A stretch of 64,000 bases of DNA, taken from Caulobacteraceae bacterium. Lineage in GTDB: Bacteria; Pseudomonadota; Alphaproteobacteria; Caulobacterales; Caulobacteraceae. The notes below the pieces were generated by a model. It saw only the letters and a program-made list of their open reading frames with translations, had not been told where the DNA came from and searched no databases. Both the position numbers and the translations under genes were made by a program. Below are positions 28,321 to 38,205 of this stretch, in pieces (the stretch's first letter is position 1; each line of letters opens with the position of its first letter). The stretch lies in the NCBI GenBank assembly GCA_947475465.1, contig CANJLK010000008.1, forward strand, positions 1 to 64,000, in the 5' to 3' direction.

Positions 28321-29265
28321 TTAGGCCGGCAGATGCTGTTCAAGCGGATAGGCGACGAAGGCTTCGTAGACCGCCTTGTGGACGGCGGCGCACTCATCGA
28401 GGATCGCGGTCAGGAAGGCGCTGGCCCCGCCGGCCTGTACCTCCTCGATATCGGCGTATTGCAGGCGGGCGCGCAGGCGACCGGCCAGTCGGTCGGGCCC
28501 GGGGCTCTCGCTCTCGCCGTGGCGGCTGATCGAGGTCAGGTGCTCTTCGATACGGGCCGTGCAGAAGCGCATGGAGCGCGGGAAGTCCTCGTCCAGCAGA
28601 AGGAACTCGAGGATCAGGTCGGGCCGGATGTCAGCGGTATAGACCCTGAGGTACGGCTCAAGGGCGCAGCCCATCCGCAGCAGGCTGGTCTGGGCGGCGT
28701 GGTCGGCCAGCACCCTCTTGCTCTTCTCGCCGAAGCAGACCTCGAGCAGGGCGCCGATCAGCTGGGCCCGCTCCAGATAGACGCCGAGCAGCAGGAACCG
28801 CCAACCCTCGCCGTGGCTCATGGTGGCGTCGGCCGCGCCCTTGAACAGGTGCAGGTCGGCGATGGTGTCGTGCAGGAAGGCCTGCGAGCCGCCGGCGAAG
28901 GACTGGGCGGCGTGTGGGTCGGTCATCCGGAAGTGGATCATGTTGAGCCGCTCCCAGGTTTCGGTGGTGATCTGGTCGCGGACCTGTCGGGCGTTTTCGC
29001 GGGCCAGCGCCAGGGAGCTGGCGACCGAGCCGGGGTCCTCCTTGTCGAGCACCAGGGCGAGCGCCGAGTCGTAGGGGCTTCTGGCTTTGGCCGTGTCCTC
29101 CGGATCGCCTACCGCGGCCAGCGCGATCCGGGCGATCTGACTGGCGGATTCGGTGCGGTCCAGGGTGGCGGTGAGCATGACGTCGGACAGACGGCACAGG
29201 TGCTCGGCCCGCTCCACATACCGGCCGATCCAGTAGAGACTGTCCGCTACGCGCGCCAACATCAT
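28321..29265 (-). CDS. Alpha-E domain protein
   Basis: A 314-residue, nearly all-helical protein. The start MLARVADSLYWIGRYVERAEHLCRL is the signature of the alpha-E domain (DUF403). Other conserved spots are TWERLNMIHF, DTIADLHLFKGAADATMSHGEGWRFL and YLERAQLIGALLEV. Its role is unknown; it always travels with the ATP-grasp protein. It overlaps that gene by four bases (ATGA), so the two are co-translated. Confidence 0.9.
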   Translation of the reverse strand: MMLARVADSLYWIGRYVERAEHLCRLSDVMLTATLDRTESASQIARIALAAVGDPEDTAKARSPYDSALALVLDKEDPGSVASSLALARENARQVRDQITTETWERLNMIHFRMTDPHAAQSFAGGSQAFLHDTIADLHLFKGAADATMSHGEGWRFLLLGVYLERAQLIGALLEVCFGEKSKRVLADHAAQTSLLRMGCALEPYLRVYTADIRPDLILEFLLLDEDFPRSMRFCTARIEEHLTSISRHGESESPGPDRLAGRLRARLQYADIEEVQAGGASAFLTAILDECAAVHKAVYEAFVAYPLEQHLPA

Positions 29266-30749
29266 GGGTGGAGATCCTTGCCGTCAGTGAGCACCCAGGT
29301 GTCCTTCGATCCGCCGCCCTGGCTGGAATTGACCACCAGGGAGCCCTTGCGCAGCGCCACGCGGGTAAGCGCGCCGGGCGTCACCACGATCTTTTCGCCG
29401 GAAAGGATGAAGGGCCGCAGGTCAACGTGGCGGGACTCGATGTCGTTGCCGATCAGGCAGGGACCGGTGGAAAGCTGGATGGTCGGCTGGGCGATATAGT
29501 TGTTCGGGTCGGCCTTCAGCGCGGCGGCGAATTCGTCCTGCTGGGCCTTGGTCGAGTGGGGCCCGACCAGCATGCCATAGCCGCCCGATGCGCCCACCGC
29601 CTTGACCACGAACTTGTCGAGGTTTGCCAGGACGTGGCTGAGCTGGGCCGGCTCGCGGCAGAGGAAGGTCTCGATATTGGGCAAGATCGCGTCCTCGCCC
29701 AGGTAGTATTTGATAATCTCCGGGACGTAGGCGTAGACGGCCTTGTCGTCGGCGACCCCGGTGCCTGGCGCGTTGCAGATCACCACATTGCCGGCGCGGT
29801 AGGCGTTGAACAGGCCCGCCGACCCCAGGCCGGAATCCCGTCGGAAAGTGAGGGGATCGATGAAGTCGTCGTCCACTCGGCGATAGATCACGTCAATGCG
29901 ACGAAGGCCGGTGGTGGTCCGCATGTAGACCATGTTGTCGTGGACCACGAGGTCGCGGCCCTCGACCAGGGGCACGCCCATCAGGCGCGCCAGGTAGGCG
30001 TGTTCGAAATAGGCCGAATTGTAGACGCCGGGCGTCAGCACAACGACCTGGGGGTTCGGGCGCCAGTCGGCGGCCATGCTTTTCAGAGTGGTCAGAAGAA
30101 GGTCGGGATAGCGGTCGATAGGCCGCACGCCCGCGCCGCGGAAGGTGCCCGGAAAGACCCGTTTCGAGGCCTCGCGGTTTGCCAGCATGTACGAGACGCC
30201 AGAGGGAACCCGCAGATTGTCCTCGAGGACCGCGAACGCACCGTCCGGCTGGCGGATCAGGTCGGAGCCGCAGACGTTGGCGTAGGCCTGGTGCGGCACG
30301 TAGAGGTTCTGCATCTCCCGCTGGTAGGAGGGTGCGCCCAGCACCAGGTCGCGGGGGACAACTCCATCCATCAGGATCTGCTGCCCAGAATAGATGTCGG
30401 CCAGGAACATGTTCAGCGCCTTCAGGCGCTGGGTCAGGCCGGTCTCGATGGTCTTCCATTCCTCGGCGGCGATGATCCGCGGCAGGAGGTCGGTGGGGAT
30501 GATCCGCTCCGTGGAGCTTTCCGCGCCATAGACCGTGAAGGTTATGCCCTGCAGCAGGAAGAAGCGTTCGAGGGTCCGCTGGCGCTCGGACAACTCCTCG
30601 GAACTCAGAGTCTCGATTCGGGCGGCCAGCGCGGCGTAGTGCGGACGCACCGTCCCGTCGATCGATCGCATTTCATCGTAAGGCAGGGCAGGAGCCGCGG
30701 CGTTCGCCGCCTCATCTTCCCGGTCCGCCTTGGCCACGCTCAACTCCAC
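29262..30749 (-). CDS. Circularly permuted type 2 ATP-grasp protein
   Basis: A 495-residue enzyme of the circularly permuted ATP-grasp group. Diagnostic segments include RIIPTDLLPRIIAAEEWK, LNMFLADIYSGQQIL, GVRPIDRYPDLLL, VVLTPGVYNSAYFEHAYLAR and VVKAVGASGGYGMLVGP. The fold predicts ATP-dependent ligation of a carboxylate to an amine, perhaps a small peptide. With alpha-E and transglutaminase partners it forms a widely conserved operon whose product is not established. The first of the three genes; its promoter must lie in the 200-base spacer shared with tamA. Confidence 0.9.
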   Translation of the reverse strand: MELSVAKADREDEAANAAAPALPYDEMRSIDGTVRPHYAALAARIETLSSEELSERQRTLERFFLLQGITFTVYGAESSTERIIPTDLLPRIIAAEEWKTIETGLTQRLKALNMFLADIYSGQQILMDGVVPRDLVLGAPSYQREMQNLYVPHQAYANVCGSDLIRQPDGAFAVLEDNLRVPSGVSYMLANREASKRVFPGTFRGAGVRPIDRYPDLLLTTLKSMAADWRPNPQVVVLTPGVYNSAYFEHAYLARLMGVPLVEGRDLVVHDNMVYMRTTTGLRRIDVIYRRVDDDFIDPLTFRRDSGLGSAGLFNAYRAGNVVICNAPGTGVADDKAVYAYVPEIIKYYLGEDAILPNIETFLCREPAQLSHVLANLDKFVVKAVGASGGYGMLVGPHSTKAQQDEFAAALKADPNNYIAQPTIQLSTGPCLIGNDIESRHVDLRPFILSGEKIVVTPGALTRVALRKGSLVVNSSQGGGSKDTWVLTDGKDLHP

Positions 30750-30949
30750 CCTGACGTTTCCCTACAGCCTAAGTCATTATGGCGCTTAGGGCCTGGGAGA
30801 AAGCAAGGCGCGGACAATCCGCCTCGGAAGCCTCCCGCGAACAGTGAGTGCTCAAGCTTTAGGCGCCGCTCCAATTGAGGGGGAGCGGCCGGCCTGCCGG
30901 CCCGCAGGTGACAGTGCCGATGGCCCCGGCTACACCCGGCGAAGGGGCG

Positions 30950-32779
30950 ATGCGGGGATTCGAGAGTTTGGCCCGTCTGGTCTACGCCTTCGCCGTGTCG
31001 GCCGCCTGGTGCGCGCAGGGCCTGGGCGCGCAGGCCTGGAGCGCACCCGCCCAGCCGAAGGCCGCCGTCGAGGGACAGATGCCCTCTGACCTGCAGGCTG
31101 AGGTCATCAGGGCCATCGGCGAAACCGACCGGCCGATCGAGAATCGCTTCGAAGCCCGCCGCCGCGCCCGGGAAGCGGCCGACGACGCCATCTCTGTTCT
31201 GCGGTCGGAGGGCTATTACGCCTATCAGGTGGACGCCGATGTCGGCGACGGCGACGCGCCCAAGGCGCTGGTCAAGATCGAGCCTGGCATACGCTTTCAC
31301 CTGGCGCACCCGGCTGTCCAGTGGGTCGGCCCCCAGCCGGACGCCGGGGCCCAGGCGGCGGGCGTGGCGGTCCTGGGGCTGGCTGAGGGACAGCCGGGCC
31401 GCGCCGCTGACGTGGTCAGCGCCGAGGGGCGGCTTGTCGCGGCGATCCAGAAGCTTGGCTACGCTGACGTAAAGGCCGATCCGCGCGAGGTTGTGGTCGA
31501 CCACGCCGATCAGACCGTGCAGCCCACCTTTCGGATCGAGGCCGGCCCGATCGCCCATCTCAATGGGATCAAGCTGGTGACCGCAGGCCGCACCCGTCTG
31601 GCCTGGTTGCAGGGGCTGGCGCCGTGGCGGCGGGGCGAGGCCTATGCGCCGGACGATGTCGCCGAGCTTGAGCGCCGGCTGCTGGACACGGGAGTCTATG
31701 AATCTGTGACGGTGGCGCTGGCCCCGGCGGCGGACGTCACGGCCGATGGCCTTCGGCCAGTGGTTGTCAGCCTAGCGGAGCGAAAGCGCCACACCATTGA
31801 GGCGGGCGCAAGCTATGGCACGACCGAGGGTCCCGGCGTCGATCTGCGATGGACCCGCTATGGCCTGCTCGGCCGGGCCGACACCCTTGCCTTGATCGGC
31901 CGGCTTTCGAACCTGGACAGCCGTGTTGGGGCCGACCTTACCCTGCCGCACTGGCGTGCCGCCCAGCAGACCCTTACGGCGCGGACCGCCATCTACCGTA
32001 CAAGCACGCCGGCCTACGACCAGGAGGGCGTGATGGTCAGCGCCGACGTCACCCACAGGTTCGGCAAGACGCCGATCTTCGGACTGACCGGCACCTACTT
32101 CACCTGGGGCGGTTCGCTGGACCTGGGGCGGACGAGCGAGGTGCGGATCGGAACCCTGACGCCGCTGGGACGCGACGTGGCGACATTGGGCGGTCTGGCC
32201 GAACTGGCCCTTGACCGATCGGACGACCCGCTCAACCCGAAGCGGGGCTGGCGGGTCAGCGTACGGACCGAACCAACACTGCTGGCCGGGCAGGGCACCG
32301 TCCCATATCTGAAGCTGCAAACCCAGGCGTCCACCTACCTGCCGTTCGGCGCTGCCGCCCACACCGTGCTGGCGGTGAGGACGCGTGTCGGCAGCATCCT
32401 CAACGGCGGCCTGGCTGACATTCCGGCGCCACAACGGTTCTACGCTGGCGGCGGGGGTTCGGTGCGGGGTTTCGGCTTTCAGGAGGTCGGTCCGCGTCTG
32501 GCCGACAATACGCCGCAGGGCGGTCTGGCGCTCCTCGAAGCCTCGGCGGAGGTTCGCCAGGACCTGACGGAAAAGTGGGGTGTGGTGGCTTTCGTCGATG
32601 CAGGCGCGGTCGCCGGCGCCGCGGCGCCGGACTTCCAGGATCTGAGTATCGGGGCCGGGTTCGGCATCCGCTACAACCTTGGCTTTGGCCCGATCCGTGT
32701 CGATGTGGCTAGCCCCGTGACGCATCGCCGAGGCGCCGCGCCCTTCCAGGTTTATGTCAGCATCGGGCAGGCGTTTTGA
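30950..32779 (+). CDS. tamA: Outer-membrane translocation protein TamA
   Basis: A 609-residue BamA/Omp85-family protein. A signal-like N-terminus (SLARLVYAFAVSAAWCAQGLGAQA) precedes three POTRA-like domains (about residues 60-280; e.g. GYYAYQVDADVGDGDAPKA and YADVKADPREVVV) and a 16-strand barrel ending in a beta signal (FQVYVSIGQAF). VRGFGFQEVGP is the barrel-lid motif VRGF. TamA works with TamB to move proteins or lipids to the outer membrane. ATG 30950 is preceded by GAAGGGG. It overlaps tamB by four bases. Confidence 0.9.
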   Translation: MRGFESLARLVYAFAVSAAWCAQGLGAQAWSAPAQPKAAVEGQMPSDLQAEVIRAIGETDRPIENRFEARRRAREAADDAISVLRSEGYYAYQVDADVGDGDAPKALVKIEPGIRFHLAHPAVQWVGPQPDAGAQAAGVAVLGLAEGQPGRAADVVSAEGRLVAAIQKLGYADVKADPREVVVDHADQTVQPTFRIEAGPIAHLNGIKLVTAGRTRLAWLQGLAPWRRGEAYAPDDVAELERRLLDTGVYESVTVALAPAADVTADGLRPVVVSLAERKRHTIEAGASYGTTEGPGVDLRWTRYGLLGRADTLALIGRLSNLDSRVGADLTLPHWRAAQQTLTARTAIYRTSTPAYDQEGVMVSADVTHRFGKTPIFGLTGTYFTWGGSLDLGRTSEVRIGTLTPLGRDVATLGGLAELALDRSDDPLNPKRGWRVSVRTEPTLLAGQGTVPYLKLQTQASTYLPFGAAAHTVLAVRTRVGSILNGGLADIPAPQRFYAGGGGSVRGFGFQEVGPRLADNTPQGGLALLEASAEVRQDLTEKWGVVAFVDAGAVAGAAAPDFQDLSIGAGFGIRYNLGFGPIRVDVASPVTHRRGAAPFQVYVSIGQAF

Positions 32780-35700
32780 GCGGCTCGCCGGAAAATTCGG
32801 GACCCTCACGGCGCCCCCGGTTCCGCAGCCACCATGAAGAGGTGGTGCGCCGCGAGCGCACGATCATCGAGATCGTGCTGCTGGCGGCCCTGATCGCGGC
32901 AGGCGCCTTCGCGGTCCTGGTGCTCAGCGCCCGTTATGGCGTTCTTCTGCCGCAGGCGCGGGTGTTCATCGAGGCCCGCACCAACGGCCTCAAGGTCGGT
33001 CGGCTGGGCCGTCTGCAGGTCGAGGGGCTGAGCGGTGACATCTGGCGCGACATGAGCATTCGCAGGCTCACCATTCGCGATGAGGAGGGCGTGTGGCTGG
33101 AGGCCGACAATGTCCACATGACCTGGCGCTACATCGACCTCCTCCAGAGGCGTTTTCACGCCGACCGGATCGACGCTGAGCAGATCCGGGTGATCAAGCG
33201 ACCGACGCTGACCGCCAAGGGCAAGGACACCGGCTTGCCGGTCTCCTTCCGCATCGATGACGCCCGGGCCCGGCTAATCCTGCTGCCGGCGTTCAGCTAT
33301 GCCCGAGGCGTTTATGATCTTACCCTGAACCTCGATGTCGGACGCTCGGGGGGCGCGAAGGGACGGGTGCGGGCGGTGAGCGCGCTTCGGGCCGGCGATC
33401 ACCTCAATGCCGACTTCGACGTGTCGTCCAAGCGCCCGCTGGTGCTCGAGGCCGATGCGGAGGAAACCCGGGGCGGGGCTCTGGCCGGAGCGCTTGGCCT
33501 GCCGTCGGACCAGCCCTTCGCGGTAAGGGTGACCGCGGCCGGGATGCTGTCCGCCGGTCAGTTTGCGGCGGCCGCCGCGCTTGGGACCGACGAGCCGGTG
33601 CGGGCGCAGGGGTTCTGGGACAAGGAGGGCGGGGTCGGCTCCGGGCGACTGTCGCTCACCGCCTCGACCCTGACCGCGCCGCTGGCGCGGCGGTTTGGGC
33701 CCGAGGTGCGGTTTGTTCTCGCCGGCCGCCGCGCCGGGCCGGACCTCTTTGCCCTCGACGCGCGGGCCGAGGCCGTCAACCTGAAGGCGCGGGCCTGGGG
33801 CTTGGGTGATGTGGGCCAGCGGCATCTGGGTCCGAAGGGCGCGCAGGTTGACCTCTCCACCCGGGAATTCTCCCGGATCTCCGGCGGCCCGCAGATGGGT
33901 CCCGCCCGGATCACCGGTCTCGTGACTCAAACGACCAACGGCTGGCGTCTGGCGGGCGCGGCGAGCGTCGCGCAAACCCGGGTCGGCGGCTATAGCCTGG
34001 CCCAGGCCAACGGGCCCCTGGAAATATCGCAGCGCGCCGGGGAATGGGCCGTGAAGACCAGCCTGGCCGGGGTTGGCGGCGGCGGCGCGGGGTTGGCGGC
34101 TGCGGCCCTGGGGTCTGGGCCCAAGGCCAGCTTCGATGGGTCGCGCCTCGCCGACGGCCGGCTCCTGATGCGCAGCCTGCAACTGACCGGTCAGGGTCTG
34201 AAAGTCGAAGCCAGCGGCGGGCAGGGTCTCCTCGGCGGCCTGACGTTCAAGGGTCGGGCGGAGATTTCGAACCTGGCGGCCGCGCGGGCCGGAGCGGGGG
34301 GTTCGGCCACCGCCAACTGGTCGGCCGCCCAGGCCAAGGCGGACCAGCCGTGGACCCTGACCCTCGACGCACAAGGCGAGCAGTTCGCCAGCGGCTATCC
34401 GGAAATCGACCGCTTGCTCGGGGCCCTGCCCCGGTTTTCGGCCCACGCCAATGTTGCAGGGCGCCGGGTGGCGCTGGGCGGAGCAACGTTGGCGGGCGCG
34501 GCCCTCAAGGCCAATGCCGCCGGCGTCTTGGGCGCTGACGGCGGCCTCACCTTCAAGCTGGACTGGAGCGCCGATGGCCCCTTCCGCGCCGGTCCGGTCG
34601 AGATCGCCGGCAAGGCGAAGGGCGCGGGCGCGATCACGGGGAGCCTGGGCGCGCCCCGGGCCGACCTGACAGCCGATCTGGCCTCCATCGATCTGCCGCG
34701 CCTGCCGCTGCAGGACGCCCACCTCACCCTCAGTTTTCTGCGAAAGCCGGACGGTTCAAGTGGCATGGTGGCGCTGACGGCTTCCAGCGCCTATGGCCCG
34801 GCGCGCGGCCGCTCGGATTTCCGCTTCCCCGAGGGCGGTGTCGACCTGACCGCGCTTTCCGTGGACGCCGGGGGCGTGAAGGCCTCGGGATCGCTATCCC
34901 TGCGCGCCCGCGCCCCGTCAGCCGCGGACCTCGATGTGGTCGTCGGCCGTGGCGCCCTGCTCGATACCGGACGGATCGCCGGAACGGTGAAGATCGCCGA
35001 CGCCGCGGGCGGGCCCCGCGCGAGCCTCAATCTGACGGTCGAGAACGCACGCCCCGCGGGCGGTTCGCTGGCCATTCGCGCCGGCCGCCTAACGGCGGAA
35101 GGTCCGCTGGCCCGCCTGCCCTACGTCGCCCGGCTGGAGGGGCGCCTGGATCCGGGGCCGCTGGGCGGGGATTGGGCGCTCGACGGGCGTGGCGTCGTAG
35201 CCCAGTCCGCCATCGATTACGCCGTGACCTTTGACGGCGCGGCCCGGCTTGGCGGCCGTGATCTGCACACCGTGGAAACCGCCCAGCTGCGGCTGGGCGG
35301 GCCGGAAAAGAGCGCAAGAGTCCGGCTTGCGGCCTCTGACGGCGGTCGGCTCGACCTGGATGGCCGGCTGTCTGACAGTCTCACCGACATCCGCGCCCGG
35401 GCGGCGGGCCTTGGCCTTGGCCTGATCGACGAAGACCTGACTGGAAAGGTCAATGGCGCGCTCGTTCTCACGGGGCGTGGCGCACGGCTGGACGGCACGC
35501 TTGAAGCCACGCTGTCCGGAGCGCGTGGCCGCGGCGCGCCCGCGAACGCCGGTGTCGACGGCACGCTGCGCGGACGGCTGGCCGACAGCAGCCTGAGCCT
35601 CGACCTGGCCGCGGCCAACGCACAGGGCCTGAAGGCCACAGCCAACGTCGTCCTGCCCACCGAGGCTTCGGCCGCCCCATTCCGCGTCGCCATCGCCCGC

Positions 35701-36984
35701 GAACGGCCGATGCAAGGACGCTTCTCGGCGGAGGGCGAGGTCCGTCCCTTGTGGGACCTGCTGGTCGGTGGCGAACGCAGCCTGTCTGGGCGGATTCGTA
35801 CCGAGGGCGTCCTGGCCGGGACGCTGGCGAAACCCGCCGCTACAGGACAGATCGCCGTCCAGGCGGGGCGATTCGACGATGGCGCGACGGGGCTGTCGCT
35901 GCGCGACGTGACGCTGGCGGCGAGCTTCGCCAACGATGCGCTCACGGTCAGCCAGGCGAGCGGTGTCGACGGACGGGGCGGAACGGTTTCGGGCCAGGGT
36001 CGGATCGGGCTGGCCCCGCAGGGGGCTTCCAGCTTCCGACTGGGGCTGAAGAACTTCCGGCTGATCGACAACGAGCTGGCCACGGCCTCGGCCAGCGGCG
36101 CGGCGACCATCGACCGAGCCGCTGACGGCAAGGTGCGCTTGACGGGCGACCTGACCATCGACCGGGCGGACGCGGCCACCCACCTGCCCACCCTGTCGGG
36201 CGTGGTGGTGATGGAGGTGGTCGAGAAGAACAGGCCAGGCGGACTGTCCTCGCGCCCCGGTCAGGCGCAGACTGTGGGCGACGGCTGGGCGCTGGACGTT
36301 AAGCTGCACGCGCCGCGCGGGGTCTATCTGAAGGGGCGTGGGCTAGACGTGGAGCTCTCCCTGGACGCCCATGTGGGCGGGACGACGGCCCATCCCGACC
36401 TGAGCGGCGTCGCCCGGGTGGTGCGCGGTGACTACGATTTCGCGGGCAAGCGGTTCATCATCGACACCCAGAGCGTGGTCTATCTGTCGACCCAGGCGGA
36501 AGGCGTGCGGCTCGACCTGACCGCGACGAGGGACGACCCGACGCTCACCGCCACCGTCAGGGTGCGAGGCACGGCCGCCAAGCCGGAGATCACGCTCACC
36601 TCCACCCCCAGCCTGCCCAACGATGAGGTGCTGTCGCAGGTGCTGTTCGGCGCCTCGGCCTCGCAGCTGTCGCCGCTTGAGGCGGCCCAACTGGCTTCGG
36701 CGCTGGCGTCACTGTCCGGAGGAGGTGGGATGGACGTGGTAGGCAACCTGCGGGCCTTCGCCGGTCTCGACCGCCTTGCGCTGGGCGGCGGAGATGCATC
36801 CGGCATGACAATTTCCGGCGGTAAGTACCTAACAGATAACGTCTACCTTGAGCTGACAGGTGGTGGGCGCGACGGCTCGGCGGCGCAGGTGGAGTGGCGG
36901 GTGAAGAAGAATCTTTCGATCATCTCTCGGCTGGCCGGGCAGGGCGACAGCCGCCTGGCGATCCGCTGGCGGCGGGACTACTGA
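32776..36984 (+). CDS. tamB: Translocation and assembly module protein TamB
   Basis: A 1402-residue AsmA-like protein: one N-terminal membrane helix (about residues 30-52, IVLLAALIAAGAFAVLVL), then a long repetitive beta-rich body and the C-terminal TamB domain (DUF490), ending with LYGLF-like amphipathic strands. The segment SLPNDEVLSQVLFGASASQLSPLE is characteristic of the domain's end. It bridges the periplasm to TamA. It starts at a TTG within TTGA that overlaps the tamA stop, signalling coupled translation. It ends seven bases inside the convergent phhA gene. Confidence 0.92.
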   Translation: MSGSPENSGPSRRPRFRSHHEEVVRRERTIIEIVLLAALIAAGAFAVLVLSARYGVLLPQARVFIEARTNGLKVGRLGRLQVEGLSGDIWRDMSIRRLTIRDEEGVWLEADNVHMTWRYIDLLQRRFHADRIDAEQIRVIKRPTLTAKGKDTGLPVSFRIDDARARLILLPAFSYARGVYDLTLNLDVGRSGGAKGRVRAVSALRAGDHLNADFDVSSKRPLVLEADAEETRGGALAGALGLPSDQPFAVRVTAAGMLSAGQFAAAAALGTDEPVRAQGFWDKEGGVGSGRLSLTASTLTAPLARRFGPEVRFVLAGRRAGPDLFALDARAEAVNLKARAWGLGDVGQRHLGPKGAQVDLSTREFSRISGGPQMGPARITGLVTQTTNGWRLAGAASVAQTRVGGYSLAQANGPLEISQRAGEWAVKTSLAGVGGGGAGLAAAALGSGPKASFDGSRLADGRLLMRSLQLTGQGLKVEASGGQGLLGGLTFKGRAEISNLAAARAGAGGSATANWSAAQAKADQPWTLTLDAQGEQFASGYPEIDRLLGALPRFSAHANVAGRRVALGGATLAGAALKANAAGVLGADGGLTFKLDWSADGPFRAGPVEIAGKAKGAGAITGSLGAPRADLTADLASIDLPRLPLQDAHLTLSFLRKPDGSSGMVALTASSAYGPARGRSDFRFPEGGVDLTALSVDAGGVKASGSLSLRARAPSAADLDVVVGRGALLDTGRIAGTVKIADAAGGPRASLNLTVENARPAGGSLAIRAGRLTAEGPLARLPYVARLEGRLDPGPLGGDWALDGRGVVAQSAIDYAVTFDGAARLGGRDLHTVETAQLRLGGPEKSARVRLAASDGGRLDLDGRLSDSLTDIRARAAGLGLGLIDEDLTGKVNGALVLTGRGARLDGTLEATLSGARGRGAPANAGVDGTLRGRLADSSLSLDLAAANAQGLKATANVVLPTEASAAPFRVAIARERPMQGRFSAEGEVRPLWDLLVGGERSLSGRIRTEGVLAGTLAKPAATGQIAVQAGRFDDGATGLSLRDVTLAASFANDALTVSQASGVDGRGGTVSGQGRIGLAPQGASSFRLGLKNFRLIDNELATASASGAATIDRAADGKVRLTGDLTIDRADAATHLPTLSGVVVMEVVEKNRPGGLSSRPGQAQTVGDGWALDVKLHAPRGVYLKGRGLDVELSLDAHVGGTTAHPDLSGVARVVRGDYDFAGKRFIIDTQSVVYLSTQAEGVRLDLTATRDDPTLTATVRVRGTAAKPEITLTSTPSLPNDEVLSQVLFGASASQLSPLEAAQLASALASLSGGGGMDVVGNLRAFAGLDRLALGGGDASGMTISGGKYLTDNVYLELTGGGRDGSAAQVEWRVKKNLSIISRLAGQGDSRLAIRWRRDY

Positions 36985-37793
36985 GCGGCATAGGCCTGGG
37001 TCCCACGGGTGAAGACCCGGTCGGCGGTCTCGATCGCAGCGATGGGGATGTCCTTTGCCTTGGCCAGCCGGCCGTAGATCGGGGTGAACTCCTGCAAGGT
37101 GGCGTCGAGCAGGACTTGCAGCGAGGGAACCACGAAATAGACCTGCTGGAAGTCGTCGATCCGGTAGGGCGTGCGCATGACCCGCTCAAGGTCGAAGCCC
37201 AGGCGGTTGGGCGAGGGATCGTCCAGGGCGAAGACGGATTCGGCGCGGCTGGAGACGATGCCGGCGCCCATCAGCCGCAGGCCCTGGGGCGTGTCGAGCA
37301 GGCCGAACTCCACCGTGTACCAGTAGAGCCGGGCGAGATTTTGCAGGCGGCCAAGTTGCAGAGCGCGCAGACCGCCCCGACCGTAGGCCTGCATGTAGTC
37401 GGCGAAGACCGGGTCGGTGAGCATCGGCACGTGGCCGAAGACGTCGTGGAAGATATCCGGCTCCTGCAGGTAGTCCAGTTCCCCGGGCTTGCGGATGAAC
37501 CGGCCGGCGGGGAAGCGGCGGTTGGCCAGGTGGTCGAAGAATACCGCGTCGGGGACGAGCCCTGGCACGGCGACTACGCTCCAGCCGGTCAGCCGGCCAA
37601 GCTCGGCGTTGATGCGCGCGAAGTCCGGAATGCCGGACCGGTGCAGGTCGAGGGTCTCCAGACCCTTCAGGAACGGCTCGCAGGCCCGGCCGGGGAGGAG
37701 GGCGGCTTGCCGCTCGTAGAGGGTGATCCAGACCTGGTGCTCGGCGGCGGAATAGTCCGCCCAATTCTGATCGATGGTCCAGTCGGCGCTCAT
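36978..37793 (-). CDS. phhA: Phenylalanine 4-monooxygenase
   Basis: A 271-residue bacterial phenylalanine hydroxylase that makes tyrosine using tetrahydrobiopterin (or a related pterin), O2 and Fe(II). The iron ligands are His116 and His121 in FHDVFGHVPML and Glu162 in YWYTVEFGLL. Length fits the single-domain bacterial form with no regulatory ACT domain. The usual partner, pterin-4a-carbinolamine dehydratase (phhB), is not adjacent. No regulator is encoded nearby. Confidence 0.95.
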   Translation of the reverse strand: MSADWTIDQNWADYSAAEHQVWITLYERQAALLPGRACEPFLKGLETLDLHRSGIPDFARINAELGRLTGWSVVAVPGLVPDAVFFDHLANRRFPAGRFIRKPGELDYLQEPDIFHDVFGHVPMLTDPVFADYMQAYGRGGLRALQLGRLQNLARLYWYTVEFGLLDTPQGLRLMGAGIVSSRAESVFALDDPSPNRLGFDLERVMRTPYRIDDFQQVYFVVPSLQVLLDATLQEFTPIYGRLAKAKDIPIAAIETADRVFTRGTQAYAAQ

Positions 37794-37875
37794 GGCGAGA
37801 GAATGGACCGTGTTTCGCGGTAGTTCCGTTCGCAGATCGCCGCGGCGCCGCCCGAGGGCGGCAAAAGCTTGCCGC

Positions 37876-38205
37876 CTAGTGGCTGATCCGGGGGCGAAGC
37901 TTGTACTGGCCTTCGCGGAAGGACTCGAAGATCAGCGAGGCCTGGGGATGGCCCACGGGCTGGCCGGAGTCGTCGGCCAGCAGGTTCTGCTCGGAGACAT
38001 AGGCGACGTAGGAACTCTCGTCGTTCTCGGCCAGCAGATGATAGAACGGCTGATCCTTGCGCGGCCGAATGTGTTCCGGGATCGAGAGATAGTATTCCTC
38101 GGTGTTCGCGAAGGTCGGATCCACATCGAAGATCACGCCGCGGAACGGATAGACGCGGTGACGAACAACCTGGCCGATGGCGAATTTGGCGCTCTGCGTG
38201 TCCAT
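37876..38205 (-). CDS. hspQ: Heat shock protein HspQ
   Basis: A 109-residue YccV/HspQ-domain protein: KFAIGQVVRHRVYPFRGVIFDVDP, then PFYHLLAENDESSYVAYVSEQNLL. HspQ was first described as binding hemimethylated DNA and later as an adaptor that enhances Lon-mediated degradation. The full length matches the family. It stands alone. The 274 bases between it and the ppx-like gene hold no convincing gene; see the finding on a possible dispersed motif there. Confidence 0.92.
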   Translation of the reverse strand: MDTQSAKFAIGQVVRHRVYPFRGVIFDVDPTFANTEEYYLSIPEHIRPRKDQPFYHLLAENDESSYVAYVSEQNLLADDSGQPVGHPQASLIFESFREGQYKLRPRISH

